A stretch of DNA of 64,000 bases, taken from contig NZ_JAESDH010000009.1 of the NCBI RefSeq assembly GCF_019249295.1, forward strand, positions 1 through 64,000, read 5' to 3'. A program made the position numbers and the translations under genes. The notes under the pieces were generated by a model. It worked only from the letters and a program-made list of their open reading frames with translations, had not been told where the DNA came from and made no database searches. Positions 9,175 through 18,650 of the stretch are shown here, one piece after another; positions within the stretch are counted from its first letter, which is position 1, and every line of letters starts with the position of its first letter. The DNA comes from Alteromonas antoniana (GTDB lineage Bacteria; Pseudomonadota; Gammaproteobacteria; Enterobacterales; Alteromonadaceae).

Positions 9175-10056
9175 CTAACGCACTCTGTCTGTGATGGTTT
9201 TCATAAGATAGTCGCCGTAACCGCTTTTGAGAAGCGGTTGAGCAAGTCGGCTGAGTTGCTCAGCGTCGATATACCCCATACGATAAGCGACTTCTTCGGG
9301 GCAGCAAATTTTCAAGCCCTGTCGCTTTTCTATTGCTGCCACAAAGTTCGCGGCATCGAGCAAGCTATCCATGGTGCCGGTATCCAGCCAGGCTGAACCT
9401 CGCCCCATTAACTCGACATGTAGTGTACCGTTATTGAGATACTGGTTATTGAGGTCGGTAATCTCCAGCTCACCTCTGGCTGAGGGCTTAACCTGCTTTG
9501 CCATATCTACGACATTTTTATCGTAAAAATACAGCCCTGTAACAGCATAGTTTGTTTTCGGTTTAGCAGGTTTCTCTTCGATAGATGTGGCCCGCCAGTC
9601 GTCATCAAAATCGACAACCCCGTAGCGATGAGGATCATTCACATGATAGCCAAACACCGTCGCCCCAGTTGTTTTTTGCGCCGCCTTTTTCAAGCTCAAA
9701 CGCAGGTCGTGGCCGTAGAAAATATTATCACCCAGCACCAACGCGCAGTCATCATTTGCAATGAAGGACTCGCCGATGATAAATGCCTGAGCCAAGCCAT
9801 CGGGGGTAGCCTGAACCGCATACTCCAGATTAATTCCCCACGCACTGCCATCGCCCAACAATTCAATAAAGCTTTGTTTGTCCTGCGGTGTGGTGATGAT
9901 GAGGATATCCCGGATCCCCGCCATCATCAGAGTGGACAGCGGGTAATAAATCATGGGTTTGTCGTACACAGGCATTAGCTGCTTGCTAACAACCGAAGTA
10001 AGCGGATGCAGCCGGGTGCCTGTGCCTCCTGCGAGGATAATTCCTTTTCTTGTCAT
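9175..10056 (-). CDS. rfbA: glucose-1-phosphate thymidylyltransferase
   Basis: The enzyme makes dTDP-glucose from dTTP and glucose-1-phosphate and commits carbon to dTDP-L-rhamnose; the family is feedback-inhibited by dTDP-rhamnose. The 293-residue protein begins with [16 protein letters not shown], the nucleotide-binding signature, and has [32 protein letters not shown] and GSAWLDTGT typical of RmlA. It is the first of the four rhamnose genes. Also known as rmlA. Confidence 0.96.
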   Translation of the reverse strand: MTRKGIILAGGTGTRLHPLTSVVSKQLMPVYDKPMIYYPLSTLMMAGIRDILIITTPQDKQSFIELLGDGSAWGINLEYAVQATPDGLAQAFIIGESFIANDDCALVLGDNIFYGHDLRLSLKKAAQKTTGATVFGYHVNDPHRYGVVDFDDDWRATSIEEKPAKPKTNYAVTGLYFYDKNVVDMAKQVKPSARGELEITDLNNQYLNNGTLHVELMGRGSAWLDTGTMDSLLDAANFVAAIEKRQGLKICCPEEVAYRMGYIDAEQLSRLAQPLLKSGYGDYLMKTITDRVR

Positions 10057-10127
10057 ATAACCCCAGACTTAGTTGTTTCAACCATAGACGAAAAACGGCT
10101 CATCTATATAGCTGGATACTCCTGCTA

Positions 10128-11348
10128 TTACTTAGCAGAGATACTTAACTTCTTAAGCAGCACCGGCGATTCCTTCCAACGGAATACAGCGACTTCACTG
10201 ATTTTCCTACTGCCTTCTAAAGTGAATGAAACTGATGCCTCAACCGTTCCTGGTTTCGTGTCAAAATAGCGATAGTATCCAATATGCTTCGCTCCAGAAA
10301 TATTTAACCCAGAAACGGATGTATCCATATCATTATCCTCAAACCTTACAGAGACTAGGGCTGCGTGAGGTGGCACATCAGATGGACAAGATAAATTATA
10401 TTTTATCCTGAATTCCCGAGCCTCTGCTGGAATGTTAAGGCCATAAACACTTCCACTCTTGCTCAGTACTTCTTCACCTTGAAATAAAACAACTTCTTCA
10501 TCTGGAGGTACGACACTAGTCTGCTTTAAAGCTGGAAAGTACAGATCTAACTCCGACGGTTTTGCAATCTCTTTGTGACGATCGAGATCCTCCTTGATCT
10601 TTGCAATAACTTCACGTTCATTAGTCTTAAGTAAAGTTGTATCTTGTTGTAACGAACGTATCCAAAAGAACTTGTAAGATCTTGAATCAATAATTAAAGG
10701 AGAATAATGATCGACTGTAGTATGACTACCACGTTTCGGGATAAAAAACTCATTCCCATCATATGAACTAATAGCCATTAGCCCGATATTGATTTTAGGA
10801 TGATAACATGAACGCAAAGACTCGAGTTTTCTCTTCTCAAAATCGTAATACCCTGTTAGTCCCAACCCGAATGATAGGTAAAAACCTACATTATCTTCTC
10901 TTATGTATTTGGATGCAGCTTCAAAGTAGTCTGTAGATAAAAGATCATCATCATCTAAATTAAAATAGCCGAAGGGAGTTTGGCCGCTTAGAGATTTTGC
11001 GTCAAAATATTTTTTTACCTCGTCCCATACATAATCGTAACGTGTCTCTGGTTCTACTTCGATTAACTTTAAGAAAGAAAATTTTTCAGAGGCTGCCAAC
11101 AATTCTTTTCTGAATTTCTCAGGCATAATTTTCGAATACTGAACAATATGGATGTAGTCAAACCCTTTACTTGCCTCACTCAGCTGCGGTAAAGATAGTT
11201 CGAGAAACGTATGAAGACGAAACTCCATTCGCTCATCTGAATATAGATAATCTAAGTATTCTGACGAATCTGTATTACCGCTAGACGCGTTCCACTCTAC
11301 AGAATTAGGCTGATAAACGCTAAAGCGAGTCATACCAACAAATATCAT
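10128..11348 (-). CDS. putative rhamnosyltransferase-like protein, copy 1
   Basis: The 406-residue protein begins MIFVGMTRFSVYQP and resembles the family described as putative rhamnosyl transferases (glycosyltransferase-like, GT-A type acidic motif). The acidic motif NLDDDDLLS lies near residue 134. The fold and the donor sugar are inferred. Residues from about 300 to the end are a beta-rich extension missing from the shorter neighbour. It is a tandem paralogue of the gene at 11345: both begin MIFVG.TRFSV and share YIHVVQYS-type, FNLDDDDLLS, KINIGL and FWIRS segments in the same order. The two genes overlap by 4 nt. Being next to the rhamnose genes supports a rhamnose-related job. Confidence 0.7.
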   Translation of the reverse strand: MIFVGMTRFSVYQPNSVEWNASSGNTDSSEYLDYLYSDERMEFRLHTFLELSLPQLSEASKGFDYIHIVQYSKIMPEKFRKELLAASEKFSFLKLIEVEPETRYDYVWDEVKKYFDAKSLSGQTPFGYFNLDDDDLLSTDYFEAASKYIREDNVGFYLSFGLGLTGYYDFEKRKLESLRSCYHPKINIGLMAISSYDGNEFFIPKRGSHTTVDHYSPLIIDSRSYKFFWIRSLQQDTTLLKTNEREVIAKIKEDLDRHKEIAKPSELDLYFPALKQTSVVPPDEEVVLFQGEEVLSKSGSVYGLNIPAEAREFRIKYNLSCPSDVPPHAALVSVRFEDNDMDTSVSGLNISGAKHIGYYRYFDTKPGTVEASVSFTLEGSRKISEVAVFRWKESPVLLKKLSISAK

Positions 11349-12253
11349 AAAAACTTCCTAAAAATAGATTTAACCTTTCTTGTTACCTTGTGACAGAAGT
11401 GATGAATAAAATCCCTTTTCGACGCAAGTGAAGGGAAGTGCGAAACAAGGTGAGAAGCAGTTAATTGCCGTTTGTATTTTTCAAGGTTCTTTTTCAAACC
11501 TTCCGATGAAGAGACTTTTTTGTCATACAGGCCAGTGTCCTGATGAACAGACCGTATCCAAAAGAAACTAATAGCTCTTGAATCCAGGATAAGAGGAGCC
11601 TCTTGGTCCACAAGCTTGTGACTACCTCTTCTTGGTATAAAAAAGCCATCGCCATTAAAATAACTAACCGCGAGCAGCCCTATATTAATCTTTGGATTGT
11701 AACAAAGCTTTGCAACCTCAAGCTTTTTGTCATCGTAATTGTAATAGCCTGTTGCACCAAGTCCAAGCGATACGTAGCTACCGATGTTATCTTCCGTGAT
11801 GTAGCGACTCATCTGATTAAAAAATGTGACAGAGAGCAAATCATCATCGTCCAGATTAAAAAAGCCAAATACAAGCTTCCCCTCTTTGAATTTAGGCCGA
11901 AAGAATAATTTCACCTCTGACCAAACTCTCTCGTAGCGTTCGTCTTCACTTACTTCTACTAACTTAAGAAACTTATAGCGCTGCTCCGCTTCTTTAAGGG
12001 GACGTAAGAATTTTGAAGGCATTACCGAAGAATATTGAACAACATGAATGTAATCATGACCTTGACTTCCTTTTTCCAAAATAGGAAGAGACAGATTAAT
12101 AAACACATGTAGCCTGAACATCATCCGGTAGTCTGAGTAAAGGTAAGATAAATACTCTTCCTTTTTTTCGTTCAAGTTGGCAGCCTTAGATGCATGCCAC
12201 TCAACAGACTGGGGCTGAAATACACTAAACCTTGTTACACCTACGAATATCAT
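11345..12253 (-). CDS. putative rhamnosyltransferase-like protein, copy 2
   Basis: The 302-residue protein is a paralogue of the product of 10128: MIFVGVTRFSVFQPQSVEW, DYIHVVQYSSVMP, FFNLDDDDLLS near residue 136, NPKINIGLLAVS and SFFWIRSVHQDTG line up in order. It lacks the roughly 100-residue C-terminal extension and ends in a short basic tail. Its stop overlaps the start of copy 1 by 4 nt, so the pair is translationally coupled. The two copies probably add similar sugars at different places in the glycan; this is an inference. Confidence 0.7.
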   Translation of the reverse strand: MIFVGVTRFSVFQPQSVEWHASKAANLNEKKEEYLSYLYSDYRMMFRLHVFINLSLPILEKGSQGHDYIHVVQYSSVMPSKFLRPLKEAEQRYKFLKLVEVSEDERYERVWSEVKLFFRPKFKEGKLVFGFFNLDDDDLLSVTFFNQMSRYITEDNIGSYVSLGLGATGYYNYDDKKLEVAKLCYNPKINIGLLAVSYFNGDGFFIPRRGSHKLVDQEAPLILDSRAISFFWIRSVHQDTGLYDKKVSSSEGLKKNLEKYKRQLTASHLVSHFPSLASKRDFIHHFCHKVTRKVKSIFRKFL

Positions 12254-12334
12254 CTCGCAACCTTTATTGCGAAGAATTCAGATTTAATCTCGCTGTATAG
12301 ACGTGGTAGATATCTTTTAAACACAGGGCAGCGC

Positions 12335-14296
12335 TCATAATTCTGAAAAGGCATTCTTAAACTCCTTCAAAAATTGCGCTGTGCTGTAAGATTCCATTAG
12401 CACCTTGCCGGAAGCTACCGAACTCTCGTTATTATAACTGTTAGCAGATTCCTGGATAGTTAATTGAATATCTTCCAAAGAATTAAAAATATCGTGATCA
12501 TGATAAATATATTCAGAACCAGACCACTTTAGTATCAGAGAGCGCGCACCTGCGGCAAATCCATCTGCAATAGCAAGATGAAAACTTTCCGGCCCCGGAT
12601 ATCCGGGAGTGTCGTCACTTAATGACAGTACGAAGCCAATTTTCTCTTCCGCTAGAGCGCTTTTTATCTCTTTATGTCCCAAGAATTCAACGTTATCGGT
12701 CAGCTCATTCTCTTGTATAAAAGACATACACTCTTCAAAATAATCCATTTCATCCCTGTGTTTCTGAAGCCATGGAATGTCTGAGTATTTTGTGCCAAAT
12801 ACCTTAAGCTTGTATTTCGGATTTTTAGTAATTAGTTTTTGAAGAAGTTGCAGGGCTCTGTAAAGCCCCTTGCGTGCAGGCACAGAGCCGATCAAGGCCA
12901 GATTGAAAAAGCGTTCATCACTTTCAGTTTGCTGATAGCCTTCTGTCTCAACAAAGTTGTGGATTAATTTTACTTTTGTTCGCGGTATAGACGGGAAACG
13001 CTCCAATAATCTTTCAAAAAATAGCAGAGAAACGCAAACAACCGCATCAACATTCTCAATGTTGATGTTTTCTCCGAAACTTCGCCCTAGCTCGAACCTA
13101 TGCATTCTAATAATAAGCTTTTGGCCAGGTAATTTACGATCCGAGTACCATACAGCATTGCCTAGCAGCCACTCACACCAAATATAATCGGCCCATTCCA
13201 AACACTCCTTACTTGTCTTCTCATTATGGGTGTCATGGCCACTCCACTCATCAATTTTTATCTGATATGACTGCTTCAGAAGCGGGACAACTGCCATAAT
13301 AAACTTCAGATCATGTCCAGCAATCAAAAGCTTTGGTTTACATGCTTCTGTAAACTTTGAATAATCTTCTTGGTACAGACTTTCAAGTACTTCTGTAACG
13401 CGCTTATCAAAAGAATGCTTCGATATACTGTTTTTATGAAAGTTTATAAAATCCGCAAACCTTTCAAAGTCTGAAGCACTTATATCACTGCTTCGGTCAA
13501 AAATAAGCCCTCTTATTGCAGTTTGTAGACCTACTCTTAATCGCAATTCCACGTAATCAAGGTCAACAAGTTGCATTGCATCAATGAGCCTTTTCCAAAC
13601 GTTGATATGGTTATTTAGTTCCCTTCCACCGTATTCCTGAGTACTCGAGAGCGTAAATGTTTTCCGCTTGTTGTAGACAAACGTGGGATGCGGGATATAT
13701 TCAATTCGATCACTTTTGGAAAGAACCTCAATAAGAAACAGAGAGTCTTCACCTACCCTAATATCTTCTGGCCACCTTATGCGTTCACTAACAACCAATT
13801 CTCTTTTGATAAGACTTGATACGGTTGTGCTTTGTTTGCTTATTATCAACTCAATGCGATCTTTCTTTGTTAACGAATCAGACCAAGAAGGTAATTGGTT
13901 CATAGGCTTCTGAGTGTGGCCATCATCTGTCAGTAAGAACCCTCTGACAATACAAGCATCTGTATCACGTGCAAATGCGAAGTGCATTTCTAAAGTATCT
14001 GGCAAGATCTCATCATCACAATCAAGGAAAAAAACATAACTTCCTTTGGCAGCTTCAATCCCGATGTTTCTGGGCTTTGATGGCGAGCCACTGTTTTCTT
14101 TTAATTGATACACTGACCAGTTGGAATGCTTTCGACTCTGTTCTTTTAAGTATTCATAGCTCCCATCGCTTGAAAAATCGTCTATAAAAATAACTTCAAA
14201 CCGTGATTCATCAATTGTCTGGCACTTTAATGACGCCAAACAACGCTCCAGTTTACCAAGAGCATTATAGCAAGGGATTATAATTGAAATGTCCAT
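12335..14296 (-). CDS. bifunctional glycosyltransferase (GT2 plus GT4-like)
   Basis: The 653-residue protein joins two transferase domains. Residues 1-230 are a family 2 GT-A domain: MDISIIIPCYN at the start, IDDFSSDGS near 38 and FLDCDDE near 91. Residues from about 330 to the end look like a family 4 GT-B domain, with LALIGSVPARKG near 472, VEFLGHKE and the donor-site PGPESFHLAIADG near 572. The second domain carries the ESF-type acidic motif seen in retaining enzymes. Such fusions usually add two successive sugars. The substrates cannot be told from the sequence. Confidence 0.8.
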   Translation of the reverse strand: MDISIIIPCYNALGKLERCLASLKCQTIDESRFEVIFIDDFSSDGSYEYLKEQSRKHSNWSVYQLKENSGSPSKPRNIGIEAAKGSYVFFLDCDDEILPDTLEMHFAFARDTDACIVRGFLLTDDGHTQKPMNQLPSWSDSLTKKDRIELIISKQSTTVSSLIKRELVVSERIRWPEDIRVGEDSLFLIEVLSKSDRIEYIPHPTFVYNKRKTFTLSSTQEYGGRELNNHINVWKRLIDAMQLVDLDYVELRLRVGLQTAIRGLIFDRSSDISASDFERFADFINFHKNSISKHSFDKRVTEVLESLYQEDYSKFTEACKPKLLIAGHDLKFIMAVVPLLKQSYQIKIDEWSGHDTHNEKTSKECLEWADYIWCEWLLGNAVWYSDRKLPGQKLIIRMHRFELGRSFGENINIENVDAVVCVSLLFFERLLERFPSIPRTKVKLIHNFVETEGYQQTESDERFFNLALIGSVPARKGLYRALQLLQKLITKNPKYKLKVFGTKYSDIPWLQKHRDEMDYFEECMSFIQENELTDNVEFLGHKEIKSALAEEKIGFVLSLSDDTPGYPGPESFHLAIADGFAAGARSLILKWSGSEYIYHDHDIFNSLEDIQLTIQESANSYNNESSVASGKVLMESYSTAQFLKEFKNAFSEL

Positions 14297-14358
14297 CGAC
14301 TTTTTCCGAATAAATTACTGTGGAAAATCAAAAGAGAAGCAGATACGTTCCTAGACAT

Positions 14359-15078
14359 TTATCCTATTGCAAGCAATTTGGACATGGTCATTTCGTACAA
14401 CTCATCGATATAGTGAAATGGTGCCAGCCCCCACTTGTGTTCGGGGTTAGCAACAAAGAGAGAATTTGGATATTCAAGCAGCCTGATATCATCGAAACTT
14501 GATTCTATGTAATCGTACATTCTATTTAAAAAATTATTATTTCGAACTATTTCGGAGGGCATAAAAGAATTGCATTCTGTAGCTTCGGATTTGCTAAGCC
14601 CTGACAGTCCGGAAAAATATACCTTGTTCAGTACGATAACTGGTTTATTTTTCTTCTGATGAATTATAAACATAAGCTCATTTAATGCTCTGCACCAAGC
14701 ATCAAATTTTTCTTCACTGAATCTATTCCATTCAGGGTAGCTACAGTCTTTAGGAACTACGGCCAAGAACTCACTAGACAATGTTAGTCTACCAGCTCCA
14801 AATAGACCGATACTAAAACGCTCGTCAATTAAATCTAAAAGCAGCAAGTCGAATTCGTTTTCATCTATACTGGAAAATAGTGTCTTCTCCATATCAACTC
14901 GCATCATATTTTTTTGAAACTGCGAGGGTAAAGACTCGAGTAACTCATTCTTTATCACAGGAAGCGATTGCTGTGTAGCGAGACTACTTCTAGCAATGTA
15001 CCTGACCAGTTCAACGTCATAGTTAGCATAATCGAGCGCGTCACGACTCACACAGCTTCCATAAATCATAATTCGCAT
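14359..15078 (-). CDS. DUF6270-like SGNH-type protein
   Basis: The product begins MRIMIYGSCVSRD, matching the GSCVxRD signature of the DUF6270 family, which is found in polysaccharide loci and resembles SGNH hydrolases in having an early Gly-Ser-Cys motif. Further on it has LLLLDLIDERF near residue 80 and EHKWGLAPFHYIDELY near the end, with a late His. The start at 15078 is preferred since the GSC motif then sits near the N-terminus; an in-frame GTG at 15090 would add four residues, and neither start has a strong ribosome binding site. Role inferred: modification of the glycan, such as acyl transfer or removal. The biochemical activity is unproven. Confidence 0.65.
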   Translation of the reverse strand: MRIMIYGSCVSRDALDYANYDVELVRYIARSSLATQQSLPVIKNELLESLPSQFQKNMMRVDMEKTLFSSIDENEFDLLLLDLIDERFSIGLFGAGRLTLSSEFLAVVPKDCSYPEWNRFSEEKFDAWCRALNELMFIIHQKKNKPVIVLNKVYFSGLSGLSKSEATECNSFMPSEIVRNNNFLNRMYDYIESSFDDIRLLEYPNSLFVANPEHKWGLAPFHYIDELYEMTMSKLLAIG

Positions 15079-15110
15079 CTTAAAATACACTCATGAAGGA
15101 TGGGGAAGTA

Positions 15111-17399
15111 TCAGACTTCATAAACCATGATTTCCTTGCCGGTTGAAAAGCCAGCGTGCACTTCTGAAAACATCGCGGATTTTGCCAGAACAGGTCCAGT
15201 ACCAGAAAATTTAGTAAAAGAATACTTCTCTTTAGCGCCCGTCGTAGCAATCGGATGTAAGTCCATATAGCTAGAGTGCAATTTCGCGTGCTCAATCCAC
15301 CGATTATCCGGTAGATTTTTTATATCGCAAAATACGAAAAAGTCGCTTTGAAAAGGTGTAAATTCATCCTCTTGAGCGTGACGCAATATATAGCTAGAAC
15401 AGGTTACTGAAACACCAAAACGATTAAATTTTTTATAGTATGTCGATAGTTCCAGGTCACTTACATTAGCTGAAACCACCAAAAGTAATTTTAGAGAATT
15501 ATTTCTGGCGAAGTTTTCTTCAAAATAGCTTATCGCTTTAAGTGCCTCGTCCTGACTATGTATCAAACAAGATAACGTCACAGTTCTCTCTGAAGGGGTA
15601 AAGGCAAAACCGATACACTTCAGCATGTATTCCCACCGTTGAGTGTATGTGTGCTCGCTCAATACTTTCGTTAACGCGGCTTCCCTCAGAGCATTGATAT
15701 CTTCAACAGATAAATTGGACAATCGTTCAGGCTCTTTATCCGCAAAGACAACCAAGTCACCGAACATTTCATCTACACCTTTTGCATAGTTAGATACAAC
15801 AAGAGTGTTAGATGACATAAGTTCAAATACCCGCCTTGCGAACATTGTTGATGAGTCAGTAACGGTATTGAAATTTAAGCCTATCAGGGAAGACTTGTAG
15901 ACACGTGGCATTTGGTCATGAGGCAGGCCCGGCCTAGTGTACGGCTTGTACTTTTCAGGCCATTCATGCAATGGGTCATCTCCGCCATAATATCTGTCAT
16001 ATATTTCAGGTTTATAGCCAGACTCTATAAGCGGGTCTAATATTTCTTCCATGACTCTGGAACGGTCTTCGTGGTTTGCATACCAACTTCCGGCAAACAC
16101 AACATTATCGGACCTATCGCTGTCTTTAATCGGATTGAATAGCCTGGGATTCGTGGCAAAAGGCAAAGCGAAGACATTTTTTAATCCATAATCGCGCTTA
16201 TATAACTCGACACATTCCTCTGCAGATGTAAAAACGAAATCAAAGTGACACGCTGTCTTAACAAAATCATGTGTTCTGTCCGGATAGTGTGTTGGATCTT
16301 CTTTATTCCAAAAGACGGTTGGAATGTTTTGCTTATTACAGTATTCAAGGATGCCAAGTAGCTCTAATCGATTTTCTTTCGCAAAATTTTTACTGCCATA
16401 AACCTTCCCTTTCCAGGGACGCTTAACGCTATCCACACCAGACCATGCAGACTCACAGAAGAAAATATCGGGCTTCTCTTCCTCCAGCGTTTGCTTCCAG
16501 TTATGCGGCTCGATGATTATAGGGACAAATTCTGACTTAAAGCTGTTATAAGTAAACTCATCAGCTATAAAAGCCACCTTTAACGCATCTGCACGCTTAA
16601 GGAGCTTATCCGCATTTTTTATTTCGGCAGGCGTCGCTGTACTTACATTGCCTATTTGTCGCTGCCCAGAACTAAATCGAAACCGGTTTCTCAGTTCCAA
16701 TGAGGCTTTATCCCATTCAGCAATTTTCACCTTGCAGAAAATCGCTGCTTCAGGAGGCTCGAACGAAAAACTGTCTGTTTTCAGTTCGTCGATGCTGTGT
16801 TGGGTTAAATAACGATACCAACAACCATAGACCTCAGACCATTTGAGCCCTTTCACACCTTCATCAATGGAATTCCCAGACTTGTCATGACACGTCACTA
16901 ATACGATACCACACGGTTTGTTTATTCTGACATTGCGGTACTGTTGATACATCAAAGACACAGTAAGGCGTCGGGTCTTATCGATTAAAGGGATCCTGAA
17001 GTTTACCCCTTCACTGCCTACTTTTATAAACTGGTTTTCCGGGAGACGAGGATTAATTAAACAGATATCTGAACGAAAACGCCCTTCACTTTTGCCGTGA
17101 TAAAGATAATGAATAAGTGGGTTTACACCCGAGCGCTTTACATCTTCGTTGTGCTGTAAGTACCACTCGGGATTAAACCATACGCCAGGCCAGTAATCGC
17201 CCTTGCTTGCTTTTTCAAAGAAGTGCTCGATGGGCTCACTTCTCCATTTACGCCTTTTCGCTACTTCAGGGTAGGTGCTAATGTACCACTCGTCATCGAA
17301 AATGCCTGTTGTTTTCAGACGGCTTTTAAGATTGACCGCTTCAGAAGAGCTGCCCTTTCCCAAGAGCGAAGTGACAAATCGTAAACGTTTCTTGAGCAT
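15111..17399 (-). CDS. glycosyltransferase, CgeB-like, with two WYL-YPDV modules
   Basis: The 762-residue protein has at residues ~34-107 two copies of a module of the form FDxxWYLxxYPDV...PxxHYxxxGxxEGR (FDDEWYISTYPEV and FNPEWYLQHNEDV). A GT-B domain of the CgeB/YkvP type follows at about 270-560: FWNKEDPTHY, HFDFVFTSAEE, VFAGSWYANHEDR, and the donor-site region ARRVFELMSSNTLVVSNYAKG. The last 160 residues resemble a diverged GT2-like fold (TLSCLIHSQDEA, FVFCDIKN). It lies 20 nt upstream of the DUF6270-like gene. The sugar and acceptor are unknown. Confidence 0.75.
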   Translation of the reverse strand: MLKKRLRFVTSLLGKGSSSEAVNLKSRLKTTGIFDDEWYISTYPEVAKRRKWRSEPIEHFFEKASKGDYWPGVWFNPEWYLQHNEDVKRSGVNPLIHYLYHGKSEGRFRSDICLINPRLPENQFIKVGSEGVNFRIPLIDKTRRLTVSLMYQQYRNVRINKPCGIVLVTCHDKSGNSIDEGVKGLKWSEVYGCWYRYLTQHSIDELKTDSFSFEPPEAAIFCKVKIAEWDKASLELRNRFRFSSGQRQIGNVSTATPAEIKNADKLLKRADALKVAFIADEFTYNSFKSEFVPIIIEPHNWKQTLEEEKPDIFFCESAWSGVDSVKRPWKGKVYGSKNFAKENRLELLGILEYCNKQNIPTVFWNKEDPTHYPDRTHDFVKTACHFDFVFTSAEECVELYKRDYGLKNVFALPFATNPRLFNPIKDSDRSDNVVFAGSWYANHEDRSRVMEEILDPLIESGYKPEIYDRYYGGDDPLHEWPEKYKPYTRPGLPHDQMPRVYKSSLIGLNFNTVTDSSTMFARRVFELMSSNTLVVSNYAKGVDEMFGDLVVFADKEPERLSNLSVEDINALREAALTKVLSEHTYTQRWEYMLKCIGFAFTPSERTVTLSCLIHSQDEALKAISYFEENFARNNSLKLLLVVSANVSDLELSTYYKKFNRFGVSVTCSSYILRHAQEDEFTPFQSDFFVFCDIKNLPDNRWIEHAKLHSSYMDLHPIATTGAKEKYSFTKFSGTGPVLAKSAMFSEVHAGFSTGKEIMVYEV

Positions 17400-17471
17400 A
17401 ATTTTTTACTGCTTAATTCTTTGAAGTATTGATAAAGTCAGAGGCTATACCTGCGCCAACCAAGCGACCAA

Positions 17472-18599
17472 CTAAGCACTTATCGCCTGTTTAATTGCAT
17501 CACAAATTCTTGCACTGGCCTTTCCATCACCGTAAGGATTATGAGCAAAGCTCATTTCTTCATAGTAATGACGGTCACTCAGTAACGCGTTGATCTCTTG
17601 AGTAATGAGTTCAACGTCAGTGCCAACAAGCTTCACAGTTCCCGCTTCCACTGCTTCTGGTCTTTCGGTTGTTTCCCGCATGACTAAAACCGGCTTACCC
17701 AGCGACGGCGCTTCTTCCTGAATTCCGCCAGAATCAGTAAGAATAAGGAAACTTCGGTTCATCAGATATACGAAAGGCAAGTAATCAAGCGGCTCAATTA
17801 ATGTAATGTTATCTATATCAGACAGCAGACGGTTCACTGGCTCCTGGACATTCGGGTTTAGATGTACCGGATATACGATTTGGCAGTCTTCATTTTCTTT
17901 GGCAATTTTGGCTAGCGCTTCACAAATTCGCTCAAACCCACCGCCAAAGCTTTCTCGCCTGTGACCGGTGACTAAAATTAGCTTTTTCTGATTGTCGATG
18001 AATGAAAACTGCTCAGAAAATCTGCTCTCTAAATCCGGGCTATTTGTGATGTTATCAACGACATTCAACAGCGCATCGATTACTGTATTTCCAGTCACGA
18101 AAACCGATGCCGTCGCCACCCCTTCGTTATAAAGGTTTTGTGCAGATTTTTCGGTAGGAGCAAAGTGAAGTTTAGCCAGCGCGCCTGTCAGCTTTCTGTT
18201 TGCTTCCTCGGGCCATGGTGAATATATGTTACCGGTTCTCAGGCCTGCCTCCACATGACCAACAGGAATCTGCTGATAATAACTTGCAAGAGAAGCCGCA
18301 AGTGTTGTCGCGGTGTCACCGTGAACCAATACTATGTCTGGTTTAAACTCCGTTAGAACTGGCTTGATACCCTGCAAAATACTTGTGGTAACGTCAGTGA
18401 GATCCTGGCCTGGGCGCATGATCTTAAGGTCAAAATCTGGGGTTATATCAAACAATTCCAGAACCTGATCAAGCATTTCTCTGTGCTGTCCAGTAACGCA
18501 AACTTTGGCGTCAAAAGCATCATCTTTACTCATTAACTTTACCAGAGGTGCCATCTTTATAGCTTCTGGACGGGTCCCGAACACGGTAAGTACTTTCAT
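17472..18599 (-). CDS. wecB: UDP-N-acetylglucosamine 2-epimerase (non-hydrolysing)
   Basis: The enzyme interconverts UDP-GlcNAc and UDP-ManNAc. The 375-residue protein carries [14 protein letters not shown] at the start, [42 protein letters not shown] near 210 and [32 protein letters not shown] signature near 290. The length is the family norm. It is followed upstream by the matching dehydrogenase gene, so the product is probably taken on to UDP-ManNAcA. Regulation is not evident from the sequence. Confidence 0.95.
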   Translation of the reverse strand: MKVLTVFGTRPEAIKMAPLVKLMSKDDAFDAKVCVTGQHREMLDQVLELFDITPDFDLKIMRPGQDLTDVTTSILQGIKPVLTEFKPDIVLVHGDTATTLAASLASYYQQIPVGHVEAGLRTGNIYSPWPEEANRKLTGALAKLHFAPTEKSAQNLYNEGVATASVFVTGNTVIDALLNVVDNITNSPDLESRFSEQFSFIDNQKKLILVTGHRRESFGGGFERICEALAKIAKENEDCQIVYPVHLNPNVQEPVNRLLSDIDNITLIEPLDYLPFVYLMNRSFLILTDSGGIQEEAPSLGKPVLVMRETTERPEAVEAGTVKLVGTDVELITQEINALLSDRHYYEEMSFAHNPYGDGKASARICDAIKQAISA

Positions 18600-18650
18600 A
18601 TATCTCTGTTCTTTACTTTTAATGCGACGACAAAATTTAAATTAAATCTC

